A stretch of DNA of 64,000 bases, from NCBI RefSeq assembly GCF_009380215.1, contig NZ_WHUG01000001.1:62001-126000 (forward strand), given 5' to 3'. Shown piece after piece: positions 52,891 to 63,996 of this stretch; position 1 is the first letter of the stretch; each line of letters starts with the position of its first letter. The notes beneath the pieces are model-generated. The model saw only the letters and a list, made by a program, of their open reading frames with translations. It did not search any database and was not told the DNA's origin. Source of the DNA: Rugamonas aquatica (GTDB taxonomy: Bacteria; Pseudomonadota; Gammaproteobacteria; Burkholderiales; Burkholderiaceae_D). The translations under genes were made by a program, and so were the position numbers.

Positions 52891-53532
52891 GTGAATAATC
52901 AAAACCCCGGCCTGTTCGACTTCCTGCCCGACTCGCCCGATGAAATCATATGCGGCGTCGACGAGGCGGGCCGTGGTCCGCTGGCCGGCCCGGTGTACGC
53001 GGCGGCCGTTATCCTGGACGTCTCGCGTCCCATCGAAGGCCTGCGCGATTCCAAGAAGCTGACCGAAGCCAAACGCGATCTCCTGGCGCCACTGATCAAG
53101 GCCAACGCGCTGGCGTGGGCCATCGCCGAAGCGTCGGAAGAGGAAATCGACAAGCTCAATATTTTGCAGGCGTCGATGCTGGCGATGCGGCGTGCCGTGG
53201 AGGCGCTGAGCACCGTGCCGACGCTGGCCCTGATCGACGGCAACCGCTGCCCGGTGATGAAGATCCAGAGCATCGCAGTGGTGGGCGGCGACGACAAGGT
53301 CGATGCGATTTCTGCCGCCTCGATCCTGGCCAAGACCGCACGCGACGCCGCGCTGGTGACGCTGCACGCGCAGTATCCGCAGTACTGCTTCGACCAGCAC
53401 AAGGGCTACGGCACCGCGCTGCACCTGGAGCGTCTGCGCGAGCACGGCGCGTCGCCGGTGCACCGCCGTTCCTTCGCGCCGGTGCGCAAGGTATTGGAAG
53501 AATTCGCGCTGCGCGCGGGGAAGGCAGCATGA
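52891..53532 (+). CDS. rnhB: Ribonuclease HII
   Basis: 213 residues from GTG 52891 (AACGAGAATCAAC upstream). It removes misincorporated ribonucleotides in DNA. The acidic site begins [20 protein letters not shown] (Asp, Glu), then ALIDGNRCP (Asp), and [15 protein letters not shown] supplies the last Asp. The tail is [16 protein letters not shown]. It overlaps the next gene by four bases (ATGA). Confidence 0.97.
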   Translation: MNNQNPGLFDFLPDSPDEIICGVDEAGRGPLAGPVYAAAVILDVSRPIEGLRDSKKLTEAKRDLLAPLIKANALAWAIAEASEEEIDKLNILQASMLAMRRAVEALSTVPTLALIDGNRCPVMKIQSIAVVGGDDKVDAISAASILAKTARDAALVTLHAQYPQYCFDQHKGYGTALHLERLREHGASPVHRRSFAPVRKVLEEFALRAGKAA

Positions 53533-54314
53533 AGACCATCACCTCGCGCGACAACGCGCAGTACAAAGAGCTGGTCAAGCTGGCCGGCAGTTCGCAGGCG
53601 CGCCGCAAGTCCGGCCGCACGCTGCTCGACGGCGTGCACCTGTGCCAGGCCTTCCTGCAATTGCGCGGCCTGCCGGAGCAGTGCGTGGTCAGCGAATCGG
53701 CGCTGCACAACCCGGAAGTGATGGACATCGTCGGCCAGCTGGAGGCGCAGCACGCACACGTGCTGGGATTGCCGGATGCGCTGTACAACGCCGTCAGCCA
53801 GGTCGAACACGGCGTCGGCGTGATGTTCCTGATCGAGACGCCGGAGCGCGCCGTGACCGAGCCGCTGGCCGTGTCGGCGGTGCTGCTCGATAACGTGCAG
53901 GATCCCGGCAACGTCGGCTCCATCCTGCGCAGCGCGGCGGCGGCCGGCATCACCCAGGTGTATTGCAGCGCCGGTTCGGCGTTCTGCTGGTCGCCCAAGG
54001 TGCTGCGCGCGGCCATGGGCGCGCACTTCGTGCTGGAGATTTTCGAGAACGTCGACCTGGCGGCGCTGGTGGCCGCGTCCAAGGTGACGTCGCTCGCCAC
54101 CAGCGGCTACGCCACCCAGCGCCTGTACGACGTCGACCTGCGCCAGCCGGTGGCGTGGCTGTTCGGTCACGAAGGGCAAGGCGTGGCGGACGATCTGCTG
54201 TCGATGGCGACCCATCAGGTGGTGATCCCGCACCTCGGCCAGGTGGAGTCGCTCAACGTCGCCGCCTGCGCGGCAGTATGCTTTTTCGAGCAAGTAAGGC
54301 AGAATCAGACATAA
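53529..54314 (+). CDS. SpoU/TrmH-family RNA 2'-O-methyltransferase
   Basis: 261 residues from ATG 53529. An N-terminal substrate-binding domain begins [19 protein letters not shown]. The SpoU knot has the three motifs: [30 protein letters not shown], and [19 protein letters not shown]. The family includes RlmB, TrmH and TsnR; the exact target RNA cannot be read from the sequence. It overlaps rnhB and is the last gene of the core cluster. Confidence 0.93.
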   Translation: MKTITSRDNAQYKELVKLAGSSQARRKSGRTLLDGVHLCQAFLQLRGLPEQCVVSESALHNPEVMDIVGQLEAQHAHVLGLPDALYNAVSQVEHGVGVMFLIETPERAVTEPLAVSAVLLDNVQDPGNVGSILRSAAAAGITQVYCSAGSAFCWSPKVLRAAMGAHFVLEIFENVDLAALVAASKVTSLATSGYATQRLYDVDLRQPVAWLFGHEGQGVADDLLSMATHQVVIPHLGQVESLNVAACAAVCFFEQVRQNQT

Positions 54315-54335
54315 ACGCAGCTTTGGGAGCCGTAC

Positions 54336-55538
54336 ATGGATATCGCGCAGTTGCACTTTCTGGTAGCCGAAGGGGATCAGGTACAACGCCATGCGCTGGC
54401 CGATATCCTGGTGCACCTGGGCGTGGGCCGCATCACGCAGGCTCCCGACGGCCATACTGCACTGCGCCATTTCAGCGCCGGCATCACACCTAAAGTCGAT
54501 ATCGCCATCATCGACCTGGCCTTGCCGGGCATGGATGCGCTGGAACTGATACGCCGCCTGGCCGACGCCAAATCGCGCGTGGGCGTGGTGGTGGTGGGTG
54601 CGCAGTCCAATGCGGTGTTGTTTTCCGTGGAGACGATGGCGGCCGCCTATGGCATCAATATGCTGGGCGCGATCGGCAAGCCGGTGATCGGTAGCCGGTT
54701 GGAATCGCTGATCGCCAACTACCTGCAACCCGAGGAAGCGCGCAGCGCCGGCCGCGAGCAGGCGCCGGCCATCTCGTTCGCCGAGGTGGGGCAGGGCTTG
54801 CAGATGCGCGAGTTCGATCCCTTCTTCCAACCCAAGATCGAGCTGGAGACAGGGCAGGTCAAGGGACTGGAGATGTTCGCCCGCTGGCGCCATCCGCTGT
54901 ATGGCGTGCTTGGGCCGGCGTCGTTCATGCAGGTGCTGGAGGATAACCGCCGCATCGACTTTCTCGACTGGAGCATGATCGAAAAGTCGGTGGCGGCCTG
55001 CCGCACCCTGCACGACCAGGGCATACCGATTTCGTTTTCCATCAATGTCGACCAGAGCACGCTGGCGCATCCGCAGTTCATGGAGCAGATCGCGGCCTGC
55101 CTGGAACGGCATCGCATCATGCCCGACTACATCACCTTCGAGATGACCGAGTCGGCGGTGCTGACCACTGATCCGCATTTCCTGGAACGGCTGCTGCGCT
55201 TGCGCATGAAGGGCTTCGGCCTGGCCATCGACGACTACGGCACGGGGCGCAGCAACCTGCAGCTGCTGGCGCGCATTCCGTTCTCCGAATTGAAGATCGA
55301 CCGCAGCTTTGTCGACGGGGCGTCCAAGAAGCAGGCCATCGGCACAGTGCTGCGCTCCTGCCTGGGCCTGGCGCGCAGCCTGGACCGGCGCTCGGTGGCG
55401 GTCGGCGTCGAGACCAAGCAGGATTGGGATTTCCTGCAAGGACTGGGCTGCACCTATGCCCAGGGCTATTACATCGCCAAGCCGATGCCGGTCGAGGAGT
55501 TCCCGGCCTGGCTGGCCGATTGGCAACATTTCTTCTAA
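54336..55538 (+). CDS. REC-EAL response regulator, catalytically degenerate
   Basis: 400 residues. A receiver domain has phospho-Asp60 in IIDLALPGMD and Lys115 in IGKPV. The EAL domain runs from about 155. Against RocR numbering the offset is constant (+4): Glu179 (in EMF, where EAL is usual), Asn237, Glu269, Asp299, Lys320 and Gln376 match, but the general base (Glu352 in RocR) is Val356, in AVGVET where AEGVET is usual. The domain may bind c-di-GMP but should not hydrolyse it. It follows the core cluster by 21 bases, with a GC hairpin just after the stop. Confidence 0.92.
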   Translation: MDIAQLHFLVAEGDQVQRHALADILVHLGVGRITQAPDGHTALRHFSAGITPKVDIAIIDLALPGMDALELIRRLADAKSRVGVVVVGAQSNAVLFSVETMAAAYGINMLGAIGKPVIGSRLESLIANYLQPEEARSAGREQAPAISFAEVGQGLQMREFDPFFQPKIELETGQVKGLEMFARWRHPLYGVLGPASFMQVLEDNRRIDFLDWSMIEKSVAACRTLHDQGIPISFSINVDQSTLAHPQFMEQIAACLERHRIMPDYITFEMTESAVLTTDPHFLERLLRLRMKGFGLAIDDYGTGRSNLQLLARIPFSELKIDRSFVDGASKKQAIGTVLRSCLGLARSLDRRSVAVGVETKQDWDFLQGLGCTYAQGYYIAKPMPVEEFPAWLADWQHFF

Positions 55539-55540
55539 GC

Positions 55541-55561
55541 GCAGCGGGCGCGGCCCGCTGC
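55541..55561. other. GC hairpin just after the REC-EAL gene
   Basis: GCAGCGGGC and GCCCGCTGC with a 3-base GCG loop, starting two bases after the stop codon. It lacks a clear U-run. It shares the GGGCGCGGCCCG core with the hairpin at 37512-37530. The remaining 96 bases before katE hold no gene that I can see. Confidence 0.5.
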
Positions 55562-55657
55562 GTTCGGTTTGCGCGCCGTCAAATACCTAAGGCCGTTAGA
55601 AAAGCACACTGAATCTCCGCCTCCCGCCCGGGCAGGCGATCATTCACGAGGTGCGAC

Positions 55658-58105
55658 ATGGCTAATCCCAAAGACAACGGCGGCGCGGTGGACGGCGCCG
55701 GTTCCATTCTGAGCACGGTGGCCGGCCCGGCCGAACCGCCGCATCCGGAGCGGCTAGGCCCTCCGAATCAGATCGCCGATCAGCTGCTGGAAAAAGTCAC
55801 CACCGACGAGCAGCTCGCCGCCGACATGCCCTTCAACGAGACCAAGCCGCTGGAATATGGCGAAGCCGCTTTCACCCCGCATGTGGGCGAGACGCGCACG
55901 CCGGCCAGCCAGCTCACCACCGCCGGCACCAGTACTGAAACGGTGGCCTCGCCCAAGGTCGGCGACGGCCATCCGGACATCGGCGACAATCCGCTCGATG
56001 GCCCGCTGGACCGCGTGCGGGTGGACGACAGCGGTCGCGAACTGACCACCAACCAGGGCGTGAAGGTGGCCGACAACCAGGACAGCCTGAAGATAGGCCT
56101 GCGCGGCCCGACGGCGATGGAAGACTTCATCCTGCGCGAGAAAATCACCCACTTCGATCATGAGCGCATCCCGGAACGCGTGGTGCACGCGCGCGGCTCG
56201 GCGGCGCACGGCTACTTCGAAAGCTACGCCGACCACAGCGCCATCACGCGCGCTTCGCTGTTCGCTGAAGCGGGCAAGCGCACGCCGGTGTTCGTGCGCT
56301 TCTCGACGGTGGCCGGCGAACGCGGTTCGGCTGACACGGTGCGCGATGTGCGCGGCTTCGCCGTCAAGTTCTATACGGATCAGGGCAACTGGGATTTGGT
56401 CGGCAATAACATCCCCGTGTTCTTCATCCAGGACGCGATGAAGTTCCCGGACCTGATCCACGCGGTCAAGCCGGAGCCGCACAACGGCATGCCGCAGGCG
56501 GCCAGCGCGCACGATACCTTCTGGGACTTCGCCTCGCTCAGCCCCGAGATCACGCACATGCTGATGTGGCACACCTCGGACCGCGCTATCCCGCGCAGCT
56601 ATCGCATGATGCAGGGCTTCGGCGTGCACACCTTCCGGCTGGTGAACGCGCAGGGCGCTTCGCTGTTCTGCAAATTCCACTGGACGCCGATGGCCGGCAC
56701 GCACTCGCTGGTGTGGGACGAGGCGGCCCGCCTGACCGGCGCCGATCCCGACTACCATCGGCGCGATTTGTGGGAGGCCATCGAGGCCGGCCAGTTCCCC
56801 GAGTGGGAGCTGGGCGTGCAGACCTTCAGCGCCGAGCAGGCTGCGCAGTTCCCCTTTGACGTGCTTGATCCGACCAAGCTGGTGCCGGAGGAGATGGTGC
56901 CGGTGCAGCCGCTGGGCAAGCTGGTGTTGGACCGCAATCCCGATAACTTCTTCGCCGAGACGGAGCAGGTGGCCTTCTGCGCCGCGCACGTGGTGCCGGG
57001 CATCGACTTCAGCGACGACCCGTTGCTGCAAGGGCGTATCCACTCATACATCGATACGCAGATCTCGCGCCTGGGCGGGGCCAACTTCCACGAGATCCCG
57101 ATCAACACGCCGCTGGCGCAGATCCACAACAACCAGCGCGACGGCATGCACCGGCAGTCGCTCAATCGCGGGCGGGTCAGCTACGAGCCCAATTCGCTGG
57201 CGGGCGGGTGTCCGTTCCAGGCCGGGGCGGCGGGCTTCACCAGCTTCCCCGAGCCGCTGACGGCGGCCAAGGTGCGCGGCAAGCCGGAGCTGTTTGCCGA
57301 CCACTACTCGCAGGCGCGCCTGTTCTGGAACAGCCAGACGCCGGTGGAGCAGAACCACATCATCGCCGCCTTCCGCTTCGAGCTGACGCGGGTGCAGACG
57401 CCGGCCATACGCCGCCGCGTACTGGCTGGTCTGGTCAACGTCGCGCAGAAGCTGGCGCAGGGCGTGGCCGATGGTCTGGGCATGGAGGTGCCGCCGCCGT
57501 TGCCGCTGTCGACGGATCTGCCGATCCACGACTACCCGCCGTCGCCGGCATTGTCGCTATTCAGCCGTCCCGGCACCACGGGCCTCAAGACCTTGCGGGT
57601 GGCGCTGCTGGTGGCGCCGGGCGTCGATGCGGGGCAGGTGCGGCAGTTGTATGCAGCGTTGCTGGATGTCGGTGTGGTGCCGCGCCTGGTGGGCGAGCGG
57701 GTCGGCCCCTTGCCGGGTTCGGACCTGGACGTGGAGATCAGTTTCGAGACGGGGCCGTCGATGTTATGGGATGGCGCCATCGTGCCGGATCGCGCCGACG
57801 CCTACACGCTGGCGGACGACCAGCCGCAGAGCACCACGCCGGGCGGCACGCTACTCAATCGCGAGGTGGCGGCGATGGAGTTCCTGCGCTTGCAGTACCG
57901 GCACGACAAGCCGCTGCTGGCGCTGGGGAACGGCGCGCAGCTGGTGTACGCGGCAGGTCTGCCGCTGGCGCTGCCGGATGGTGAGACCGATCCCGGCCTG
58001 ATTATCACGGAGCGTGGCGGCAGCAGCGTGGCGCTGGCGCGGTTCGAGGATGCGCTGGCCCATCGCCGCATCTACGCCCGCGAAACCGATCCGCCGCGCG
58101 TCTGA
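55658..58105 (+). CDS. katE: Large-subunit catalase (HPII type)
   Basis: 815 residues, longer than E. coli HPII (753). It removes hydrogen peroxide. The N-terminal 128 residues are a low-conservation, acidic and Pro/Gly-rich segment about 50 residues longer than in HPII. The catalase core begins at [15 protein letters not shown]; the distal His is in [12 protein letters not shown], the distal Asn in [11 protein letters not shown], and the heme-ligand Tyr in [17 protein letters not shown]-terminal DJ-1/flavodoxin-like domain follows from about 640. Ends with a palindromic repeat. Confidence 0.97.
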   Translation: MANPKDNGGAVDGAGSILSTVAGPAEPPHPERLGPPNQIADQLLEKVTTDEQLAADMPFNETKPLEYGEAAFTPHVGETRTPASQLTTAGTSTETVASPKVGDGHPDIGDNPLDGPLDRVRVDDSGRELTTNQGVKVADNQDSLKIGLRGPTAMEDFILREKITHFDHERIPERVVHARGSAAHGYFESYADHSAITRASLFAEAGKRTPVFVRFSTVAGERGSADTVRDVRGFAVKFYTDQGNWDLVGNNIPVFFIQDAMKFPDLIHAVKPEPHNGMPQAASAHDTFWDFASLSPEITHMLMWHTSDRAIPRSYRMMQGFGVHTFRLVNAQGASLFCKFHWTPMAGTHSLVWDEAARLTGADPDYHRRDLWEAIEAGQFPEWELGVQTFSAEQAAQFPFDVLDPTKLVPEEMVPVQPLGKLVLDRNPDNFFAETEQVAFCAAHVVPGIDFSDDPLLQGRIHSYIDTQISRLGGANFHEIPINTPLAQIHNNQRDGMHRQSLNRGRVSYEPNSLAGGCPFQAGAAGFTSFPEPLTAAKVRGKPELFADHYSQARLFWNSQTPVEQNHIIAAFRFELTRVQTPAIRRRVLAGLVNVAQKLAQGVADGLGMEVPPPLPLSTDLPIHDYPPSPALSLFSRPGTTGLKTLRVALLVAPGVDAGQVRQLYAALLDVGVVPRLVGERVGPLPGSDLDVEISFETGPSMLWDGAIVPDRADAYTLADDQPQSTTPGGTLLNREVAAMEFLRLQYRHDKPLLALGNGAQLVYAAGLPLALPDGETDPGLIITERGGSSVALARFEDALAHRRIYARETDPPRV

Positions 58106-58108
58106 AGT

Positions 58109-58186
58109 GTCATTCCCGCGCACGCGGGAATCCATGGCCGGCGAGGCCGCCGGCGCAGCATGGGCTCCCGCTTTCGCGGGAGCGAC
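58109..58186. repeat. Bipartite palindromic repeat, copy 3 (between katE and ppsR)
   Basis: ATTCCCGCGCACGCGGGAAT and GCTCCCGCTTTCGCGGGAGC, with an extended core that itself contains a GCC-GGC hairpin (GGCCGGCGAGGCCGCCGGC). It lies 3 bases after katE and 6 bases before the ppsR stop, the convergent gap, so it could serve as a two-way transcription stop. Confidence 0.88.
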
Positions 58187-58192
58187 GGTCAC

Positions 58193-59041
58193 TTAATACT
58201 CGCGCCGGTTAGGCTTGATCTCTTGCAGGATGGTGGTCGAGATTTCCTCGATCGACTTGGTGGTCGATGACAGCCAGCGTATGCCTTCGCGCTTCATCAT
58301 CATCTCCGCCTCGTTGACTTCGTAGCGGCAGTTCTCGATCGACGCGTACTTGCTGCCGGCGCGGCGTTCGTTGCGGATCTCGGCCAGGCGCTCTGGCGTG
58401 ATGGTCAGTCCGAAGATCTTCGGCTTGAACTCGTACAGCGACGACGGCAGCTTGCCGCGCTCGAAATCGTCCGGGATCAGCGGATAGTTGGCCGCCTTGA
58501 TCCCGTACTGCATCGCCAGGTACAGGCTGGTCGGGGTCTTGCCCGAGCGCGATACGCCCACCAGGATCACGTCCGCCGACGACAGGTTCTTGTGCGACTG
58601 GCCGTCATCGTGCGCCAGCGAGAAGTTGATCGCCTCGATGCGGTTTTTGTATTCCTCGCTGTCCACAATGTTGTGCGAACGGCCGATGGTATGGGTCGAT
58701 TTGACACCCAGTTCTTGTTCCAATGGAGCAACGAATGTTTGGATCAAATCCATGTGCATGCCCTTGCACTGGCGGATCACGTTCGACAGTTCGGTTTTGA
58801 CCAGCGTGGAAAAGATGATCGGCCGTTGACCATCAGTCGCAAACGCCTCGTTGATCTTGCGTGCCGCGTCGTACGCCTTGTCCAGCGTATCGATGAAGGG
58901 CAGCCGGATCTGGCGGAAGCGCAGCTCGAACTGGGTCAAAACCGAGTGACCAAAGGTTTCTGCGGTGATGCCGGTGCCGTCGGAAACGAAGAAGACCGTG
59001 CGGGCCACGGCGGGCAGGGGAGGACGTTGTTCTTGTGTCAT
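58193..59041 (-). CDS. ppsR: PEP synthase regulatory kinase/phosphorylase
   Basis: 282 residues from ATG 59041; a start at 59059 adds six residues and has a weaker context. It phosphorylates PEP synthase with ADP and reverses this with phosphate (the DUF299 family). The start [22 protein letters not shown] and the P-loop [15 protein letters not shown] are diagnostic. [12 protein letters not shown] follows. It is divergent from ppsA, its target, with 153 bases between them. Confidence 0.95.
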   Translation of the reverse strand: MTQEQRPPLPAVARTVFFVSDGTGITAETFGHSVLTQFELRFRQIRLPFIDTLDKAYDAARKINEAFATDGQRPIIFSTLVKTELSNVIRQCKGMHMDLIQTFVAPLEQELGVKSTHTIGRSHNIVDSEEYKNRIEAINFSLAHDDGQSHKNLSSADVILVGVSRSGKTPTSLYLAMQYGIKAANYPLIPDDFERGKLPSSLYEFKPKIFGLTITPERLAEIRNERRAGSKYASIENCRYEVNEAEMMMKREGIRWLSSTTKSIEEISTTILQEIKPNRREY

Positions 59042-59194
59042 GTAGAGTAAGCCTGTCATTATTGTGAATCGTCAATTTGGGCCGCAGGCTGTAGAATGGG
59101 CGCCATAGGTAAGATTGTGCTGCACGACGACCAGAATAACAAGAAACAAGTCTGCGCCTCGCTGGAAGATTTCTATCATCAAAAAGGTGTCATT

Positions 59195-61624
59195 ATGTCC
59201 AACGCAGCATTGAAGGAGCAGAGTAACGGAGCGGTATACGTCGCATCGTTCGAACATTTGCGCATGACGGATGTTGAATCCGTCGGCGGAAAAAACGCCT
59301 CATTAGGCGAAATGATCAGCCAACTGGCTGGCGCCGGCGTCCGGGTTCCGGGCGGCTTCGCCACCACGGCCCAGGCTTTCCGTGACTTCCTGTCGCACAG
59401 CGTCGACGGCGGCAAGCCGCTGGCCGAGCGCATCGCCGACCGTCTGGCCGACCTGAATATCGACGACGTGCGCGCCCTGGCGCAAGCCGGCGCCGAGATC
59501 CGTCAATGGATCGTCGAAACCCCGTTCCAGCCACGCCTGCAACAGGAAATCGAAACCTTCTACAACCAGCTGGTTGCCGATTCCAGCACCGAGATGTCGT
59601 TCGCCGTGCGCTCCTCGGCCACCGCCGAAGACTTGCCGGACGCTTCGTTCGCCGGTCAGCAGGAGACCTTCCTCAACGTGGTCGGCATCGAGAACGTGCT
59701 CGACGCGATGAAGCATGTCTTCGCATCGCTGTACAACGACCGCGCCATCTCCTACCGCGTACACAAAGGCTTCACCCACGCTGAAGTCGCGCTGTCGGCC
59801 GGCGTGCAGCGCATGGTCCGTTCCGACCTGGGCGCCGCTGGCGTCATGTTCACCATCGATACCGAGTCCGGCTTCAAGGACGTGGTCTTCGTCACCTCCA
59901 GCTATGGCCTGGGCGAGACGGTGGTGCAGGGCGCGGTCAATCCGGACGAATTCTACGTCCACAAACCGATGCTGGAAAAAGGCAAATCGCCTGTCATCCG
60001 CCGCAACATCGGCTCCAAGCTGCTGAAGATGGAGTTCACCAACGAAGCCAAGGCTGGCCGCTCGGTCAAGACCGTGGACGTGCCGGTCGAACTGCGCAAC
60101 CGCTACTCGCTGAACGACACCGAAGTGGTGGAACTGGCCAAGTACGCCGTCATCATCGAAAACCACTACGGCCGTCCGATGGACATCGAGTGGGGCAAGG
60201 ATGGCCGCGACGGCAAACTGTACATCCTGCAAGCGCGTCCTGAAACCGTCAAGTCGCAGCAGAAGGCGACCGATGTGCAGCAGCGCTTCAAGCTGAAATC
60301 GAGTGGCACCGTGCTGGCCTCGGGCCGCGCTATCGGCCAGAAGATCGGCGCCGGTCCTGTGCGCGTGATCCACGATCCGGCCGACATGGAACGCGTGCAG
60401 CCGGGCGACGTGCTGGTCGCCGACATGACCGACCCTAACTGGGAACCGGTGATGAAGCGCGCTTCGGCCATCGTCACCAATCGCGGCGGCCGTACCTGCC
60501 ACGCGGCGATTATCGCCCGTGAACTGGGCGTGCCTGCGGTTGTCGGTTGCGGCGACGCCACCGAGATCCTGAAGGACGGCACTTTCGTCACCGTGTCCTG
60601 CGCCGAAGGCGACGAGGGCAAGATCTACGACGGCCTGCTGGAAACCGAAATCTCGGAAGTGTCGCGCGGCGAGCTGCCCAAGCTGCCGACCAAGATCATG
60701 CTCAACGTCGGCAATCCACAGCTGGCGTTCGACTTCCAGTCCGTGCCGAACGGCGGCGTTGGTCTGGCGCGTCTTGAGTTCATCATCAACAACAACATCG
60801 GCGTGCATCCAAAAGCGATTCTGGAATACCCGAACATCGACGCCGATCTGAAAAAAGCGGTGGAGTCGGTCGCGCGCGGCCACGCCTCGCCGAAAGCCTT
60901 CTACGTCGACAAGCTGGCCGAAGGTATCGCCACCATCGCCGCCGCCTTCTGGCCGAAGCCAGTGATCGTGCGCCTGTCGGACTTCAAGTCCAACGAGTAC
61001 AAGAAGCTGATCGGCGGTTCGCGCTACGAGCCGGATGAAGAAAACCCGATGCTGGGCTTCCGTGGCGCGGCGCGCTACCTGGCTGCCGATTTCGCCGGCG
61101 CCTTCGAAATGGAATGCGCCGCGATGAAGCGCGTGCGTAACGACATGGGTCTGACCAACGTCGAGATCATGGTGCCGTTCGTGCGTACGCTGGGCCAGGC
61201 CGAGAAGGTCGTCAACCTGCTGGCTAAAAACGGTCTGGTGCGCGGCGAGAACGACCTGCGTCTGATCATGATGTGCGAAGTGCCGTCCAACGCCATCCTG
61301 GCCGACAAGTTCCTCGAACACTTCGACGGCTTCTCGATCGGTTCCAACGACCTGACCCAGCTGACCCTGGGTCTGGACCGCGATTCCGGCATGGCGCTGC
61401 TGGCGGCCGACTTCGACGAACGCGACGAAGCCGTCAAGGCCTTGCTATCGCTGGCGATCAAGGCTTGCCGCGCGCAGGGCAAGTACATCGGCATCTGCGG
61501 CCAGGGGCCTTCCGATCATCCGGACTTCGCGGTCTGGCTGATGGAGCAGGGCATCGAATCGATGTCGCTGAACCCGGACTCGGTGATCGATACCTGGCAG
61601 AAGCTGGCAGCACTGCAAAAGTAA
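59195..61624 (+). CDS. ppsA: Phosphoenolpyruvate synthase
   Basis: 809 residues from ATG 59195, chosen for the AAGG ribosome site and the typical [22 protein letters not shown] start; the open frame goes up to 59096. It makes PEP from pyruvate and ATP for gluconeogenesis. The phospho-His is in [21 protein letters not shown]. The ATP-grasp domain comes first ([22 protein letters not shown]) and the PEP-binding barrel last ([13 protein letters not shown]). Regulated by the divergent ppsR. Confidence 0.97.
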   Translation: MSNAALKEQSNGAVYVASFEHLRMTDVESVGGKNASLGEMISQLAGAGVRVPGGFATTAQAFRDFLSHSVDGGKPLAERIADRLADLNIDDVRALAQAGAEIRQWIVETPFQPRLQQEIETFYNQLVADSSTEMSFAVRSSATAEDLPDASFAGQQETFLNVVGIENVLDAMKHVFASLYNDRAISYRVHKGFTHAEVALSAGVQRMVRSDLGAAGVMFTIDTESGFKDVVFVTSSYGLGETVVQGAVNPDEFYVHKPMLEKGKSPVIRRNIGSKLLKMEFTNEAKAGRSVKTVDVPVELRNRYSLNDTEVVELAKYAVIIENHYGRPMDIEWGKDGRDGKLYILQARPETVKSQQKATDVQQRFKLKSSGTVLASGRAIGQKIGAGPVRVIHDPADMERVQPGDVLVADMTDPNWEPVMKRASAIVTNRGGRTCHAAIIARELGVPAVVGCGDATEILKDGTFVTVSCAEGDEGKIYDGLLETEISEVSRGELPKLPTKIMLNVGNPQLAFDFQSVPNGGVGLARLEFIINNNIGVHPKAILEYPNIDADLKKAVESVARGHASPKAFYVDKLAEGIATIAAAFWPKPVIVRLSDFKSNEYKKLIGGSRYEPDEENPMLGFRGAARYLAADFAGAFEMECAAMKRVRNDMGLTNVEIMVPFVRTLGQAEKVVNLLAKNGLVRGENDLRLIMMCEVPSNAILADKFLEHFDGFSIGSNDLTQLTLGLDRDSGMALLAADFDERDEAVKALLSLAIKACRAQGKYIGICGQGPSDHPDFAVWLMEQGIESMSLNPDSVIDTWQKLAALQK

Positions 61625-61713
61625 TTAAGTGTTGACGTAGGCGTAAATTGGTTTAGACTGGTGTTGTCGAATTGAGTTGCAAATAACACTATCAATACCA
61701 AGCGCCTTGTAGC

Positions 61714-61752
61714 AAAAACCCTCGCAGCCCGCACCGGGAAGCGGGGGTTTTT
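61714..61752 (+). terminator. Rho-independent terminator after ppsA
   Basis: AAAAACCC and GGGTTTTT pair around an inner CGC/GCG and CCCG/CGGG stem, followed by TTTTTGC. It lies about 90 bases after the ppsA stop and 29 bases before NfeD. Confidence 0.82.
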
Positions 61753-61780
61753 GCATTTTTAAACCTGAGAGGAGTGCATC

Positions 61781-62215
61781 ATGGCTGACTGGAGTTTTTG
61801 GTTGGTGGCGGCTGGCGCTACTGTGATCCTGGAACTGTTCAGCGGAACCTTTTACCTGCTGATGATCGCCATCGGCCTGACGTCCGGCGCGCTGGCTGCG
61901 CTGCTGGGCTTTGGCATGGCGACGCAGACGCTGCTTGCCGCCGTGGTCGGCGTGGCGGCCACCGTGCTGTTGCGGCGCAGCCGTTTCGGCAAGCTGGAAA
62001 ACCGCACCGAGGCCGCGCGCGACCCCAACGTCAATATGGACATCGGCCAGACCGTGCACGTGCCGGCCTGGCAGGACGGCGCGGCGCGCGTGATGTATCG
62101 CGGCGCGCTGTGGGATGTGGAACTGGAGACGGGTGCAGCGGCCGGCAGCGGCGCGGCGCCCGGGCAATACACGATACGCGAAGTACGCGGCAGCCGCCTG
62201 ATCGTGGCGGCTTAA
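61781..62215 (+). CDS. NfeD-family membrane protein
   Basis: 144 residues. Two or three transmembrane helices at the N-terminus (WSFWLVAAGATVILELFSGTFYLLM, GALAALLGFGMATQTLLAAV) are followed by an OB-fold domain (IGQTVHVPAWQDGAARVMYRG, YTIREVRGSRLIVAA). Short NfeD proteins are usually paired with a stomatin, which is exactly the next gene (22 bases). The pair is thought to organise membrane microdomains or quality control. Confidence 0.92.
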   Translation: MADWSFWLVAAGATVILELFSGTFYLLMIAIGLTSGALAALLGFGMATQTLLAAVVGVAATVLLRRSRFGKLENRTEAARDPNVNMDIGQTVHVPAWQDGAARVMYRGALWDVELETGAAAGSGAAPGQYTIREVRGSRLIVAA

Positions 62216-62237
62216 GATTTACCTACTGGAGAGTTTT

Positions 62238-63188
62238 ATGGATATCAGTTTCGGCAATGTCACCTTCATCCTTTTCATCCTGGCCTTGGTGTTTGTGTTC
62301 AAGACCATCAATGTCGTTCCGCAGCAGCACGCCTGGGTGGTCGAGCGGCTGGGCAAGTACCACGCCACGCTGGGGCCTGGCCTGAACATCGTGATTCCGT
62401 TTGTCGACCGCATCGCCTACAAGCACGTGCTGAAAGAGATCCCGCTCGACGTGCCGCCGCAGGTCTGCATCACGCGCGACAACACGCAGTTGCAGGTTGA
62501 CGGCATCCTGTACTTCCAGATCACCGATGCGATGCGCGCCTCGTATGGTTCGTCCAACTACATCGCCGCCATCACGCAGCTGGCGCAGACCACGCTGCGT
62601 TCGGTGATCGGCCGCATGGAACTGGATAAAACGTTTGAAGAGCGCGAGCATATCAACACCGCCATCGTCAACGCGATCGATGAATCGGCCGCCAACTGGG
62701 GCGTCAAGGTGCTGCGCTACGAGATCAAGGATTTGACGCCGCCGAAGGAAATCCTGCACGCGATGCAGGCGCAGATTACCGCCGAGCGTGAGAAGCGCGC
62801 GCTGATCGCGGCATCGGAAGGCCGCAAGCAGGAACAGATCAACATCGCCAGCGGCGAGCGTGAAGCGCAGATCGCCCGTTCGGAAGGCGACAAGCAGGCC
62901 GCCATCAACCGCGCGCAGGGCCAGGCCGCAGCCATCGTCGCGCTGGCCGAGGCGAATGCGTCGGCGCTGCGCCAGGTGGGTGCTGCGATCCGCGAACCGG
63001 GCGGCGAGGACGCCGTCAACCTGAAGGTCGCCGAGCAGTACGTTGGCGCCTTCTCGCAACTGGCCAAGACCAACAACTCCATCATCATCCCGGCCAACCT
63101 GGGCGAGATGAGCGGCTTGATCGCCACCGCCATGCAAGTGGTCAAATCGCAGAAGGATGCGCCGCTGGTCAAGCCGGCCAAGGCTTAA
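62238..63188 (+). CDS. qmcA: Stomatin/prohibitin-like SPFH protein
   Basis: 316 residues. One N-terminal membrane anchor (VTFILFILALVFVFKTI) and the SPFH domain (VPQQHAWVVERLGKYHATLGPGLNIVIPFVDR) precede a long coiled coil (AEREKRALIAASEGRKQEQINIASGEREAQIARSEG) and an Ala-rich end. It should form an oligomeric ring at the membrane and act with the NfeD protein. The name QmcA is by resemblance; I cannot exclude a different SPFH subgroup. Confidence 0.92.
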   Translation: MDISFGNVTFILFILALVFVFKTINVVPQQHAWVVERLGKYHATLGPGLNIVIPFVDRIAYKHVLKEIPLDVPPQVCITRDNTQLQVDGILYFQITDAMRASYGSSNYIAAITQLAQTTLRSVIGRMELDKTFEEREHINTAIVNAIDESAANWGVKVLRYEIKDLTPPKEILHAMQAQITAEREKRALIAASEGRKQEQINIASGEREAQIARSEGDKQAAINRAQGQAAAIVALAEANASALRQVGAAIREPGGEDAVNLKVAEQYVGAFSQLAKTNNSIIIPANLGEMSGLIATAMQVVKSQKDAPLVKPAKA

Positions 63189-63192
63189 GGCC

Positions 63193-63996
63193 TTAAGCCA
63201 TCGCCATCGCCCGCACCGTTACCTGCGGGCCGTCGAACGGCGGGGCGGCTGTCATGCCTGCCACGCCGTACTGGAAGGGGTCGAGCGGCCACTCATGCAG
63301 GCCGCTCCACACCACGCGGAACGGTTCGCTGGTGGCCAGCGGCATCAGCGCGATCTCCACCAGGCTGATGTCGCCCAGCGTCGGATCGAGGCTGCACAGC
63401 GTGGCGGCCGGATCGTACACCGCCAGCGCACCCGGCTCGCTGCTCATCACATGCACCGTCTCGCCGGCGATGGAGGCGAAACCTATGACGCCATTCCCGC
63501 CCAGCCGCAGCACGGCCTTGCGCACGCCGGAGCTTTGCGCGGCGCGCGCCAGCACCTGCGGTGCGCTGCCCGCTGGGATGCGGCTCGGGCGGAAGCTCGA
63601 CACCGTCATCGCATAGTCCACGTCCCCGTGCAGCACCGCCTGGCCCACGCCCTGGCCGAGCAGCTGCGCCGCCAGTGCCAGTTGTTCGGCGCTCGGTTGC
63701 GCGGTCAGCAGCGCGGCGCGGCCGGCGGCCGGCGCCGAAACCCAGTCCGCGCGCGACACCAGCTCCGATACGGCGCGGTAGCTGTCAGGCGATGCCTCCA
63801 GCGATTGCAGCGTGTGTGCCGGCACGTCCAGCCGGCCGATGCTGACACCCGGCAGCGGACGTTCAAGCGCCACCGCCTGCGCATGGCGGGGCGCTTGCGT
63901 GGCCGCGTGCTGGTAGCGCGCGACGTTGTGCGCGTCCCAGGTATGCTGCCGCAGGCTGGCGACGATCTTGTCGAGCGAAACCTGCGCCGCCGCCAC
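63193..63996 (-). CDS. Hypothetical protein, open at the window edge
   Basis: At least 267 residues. The first visible start is GTG 63996 with MAAAQVSLDKIVASLRQHTW, but the frame is open to the edge, so the true start may lie beyond. The C-terminal half alternates beta strands (AVLRLGGNGVIGFASIAGETVHVMSS, ALAVYDPAATLCSLDPT). No cofactor or metal motif is seen, and no membrane segment. I do not recognise it. It is convergent with qmcA, 4 bases apart. Confidence 0.65.
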   Translation of the reverse strand: MAAAQVSLDKIVASLRQHTWDAHNVARYQHAATQAPRHAQAVALERPLPGVSIGRLDVPAHTLQSLEASPDSYRAVSELVSRADWVSAPAAGRAALLTAQPSAEQLALAAQLLGQGVGQAVLHGDVDYAMTVSSFRPSRIPAGSAPQVLARAAQSSGVRKAVLRLGGNGVIGFASIAGETVHVMSSEPGALAVYDPAATLCSLDPTLGDISLVEIALMPLATSEPFRVVWSGLHEWPLDPFQYGVAGMTAAPPFDGPQVTVRAMAMA

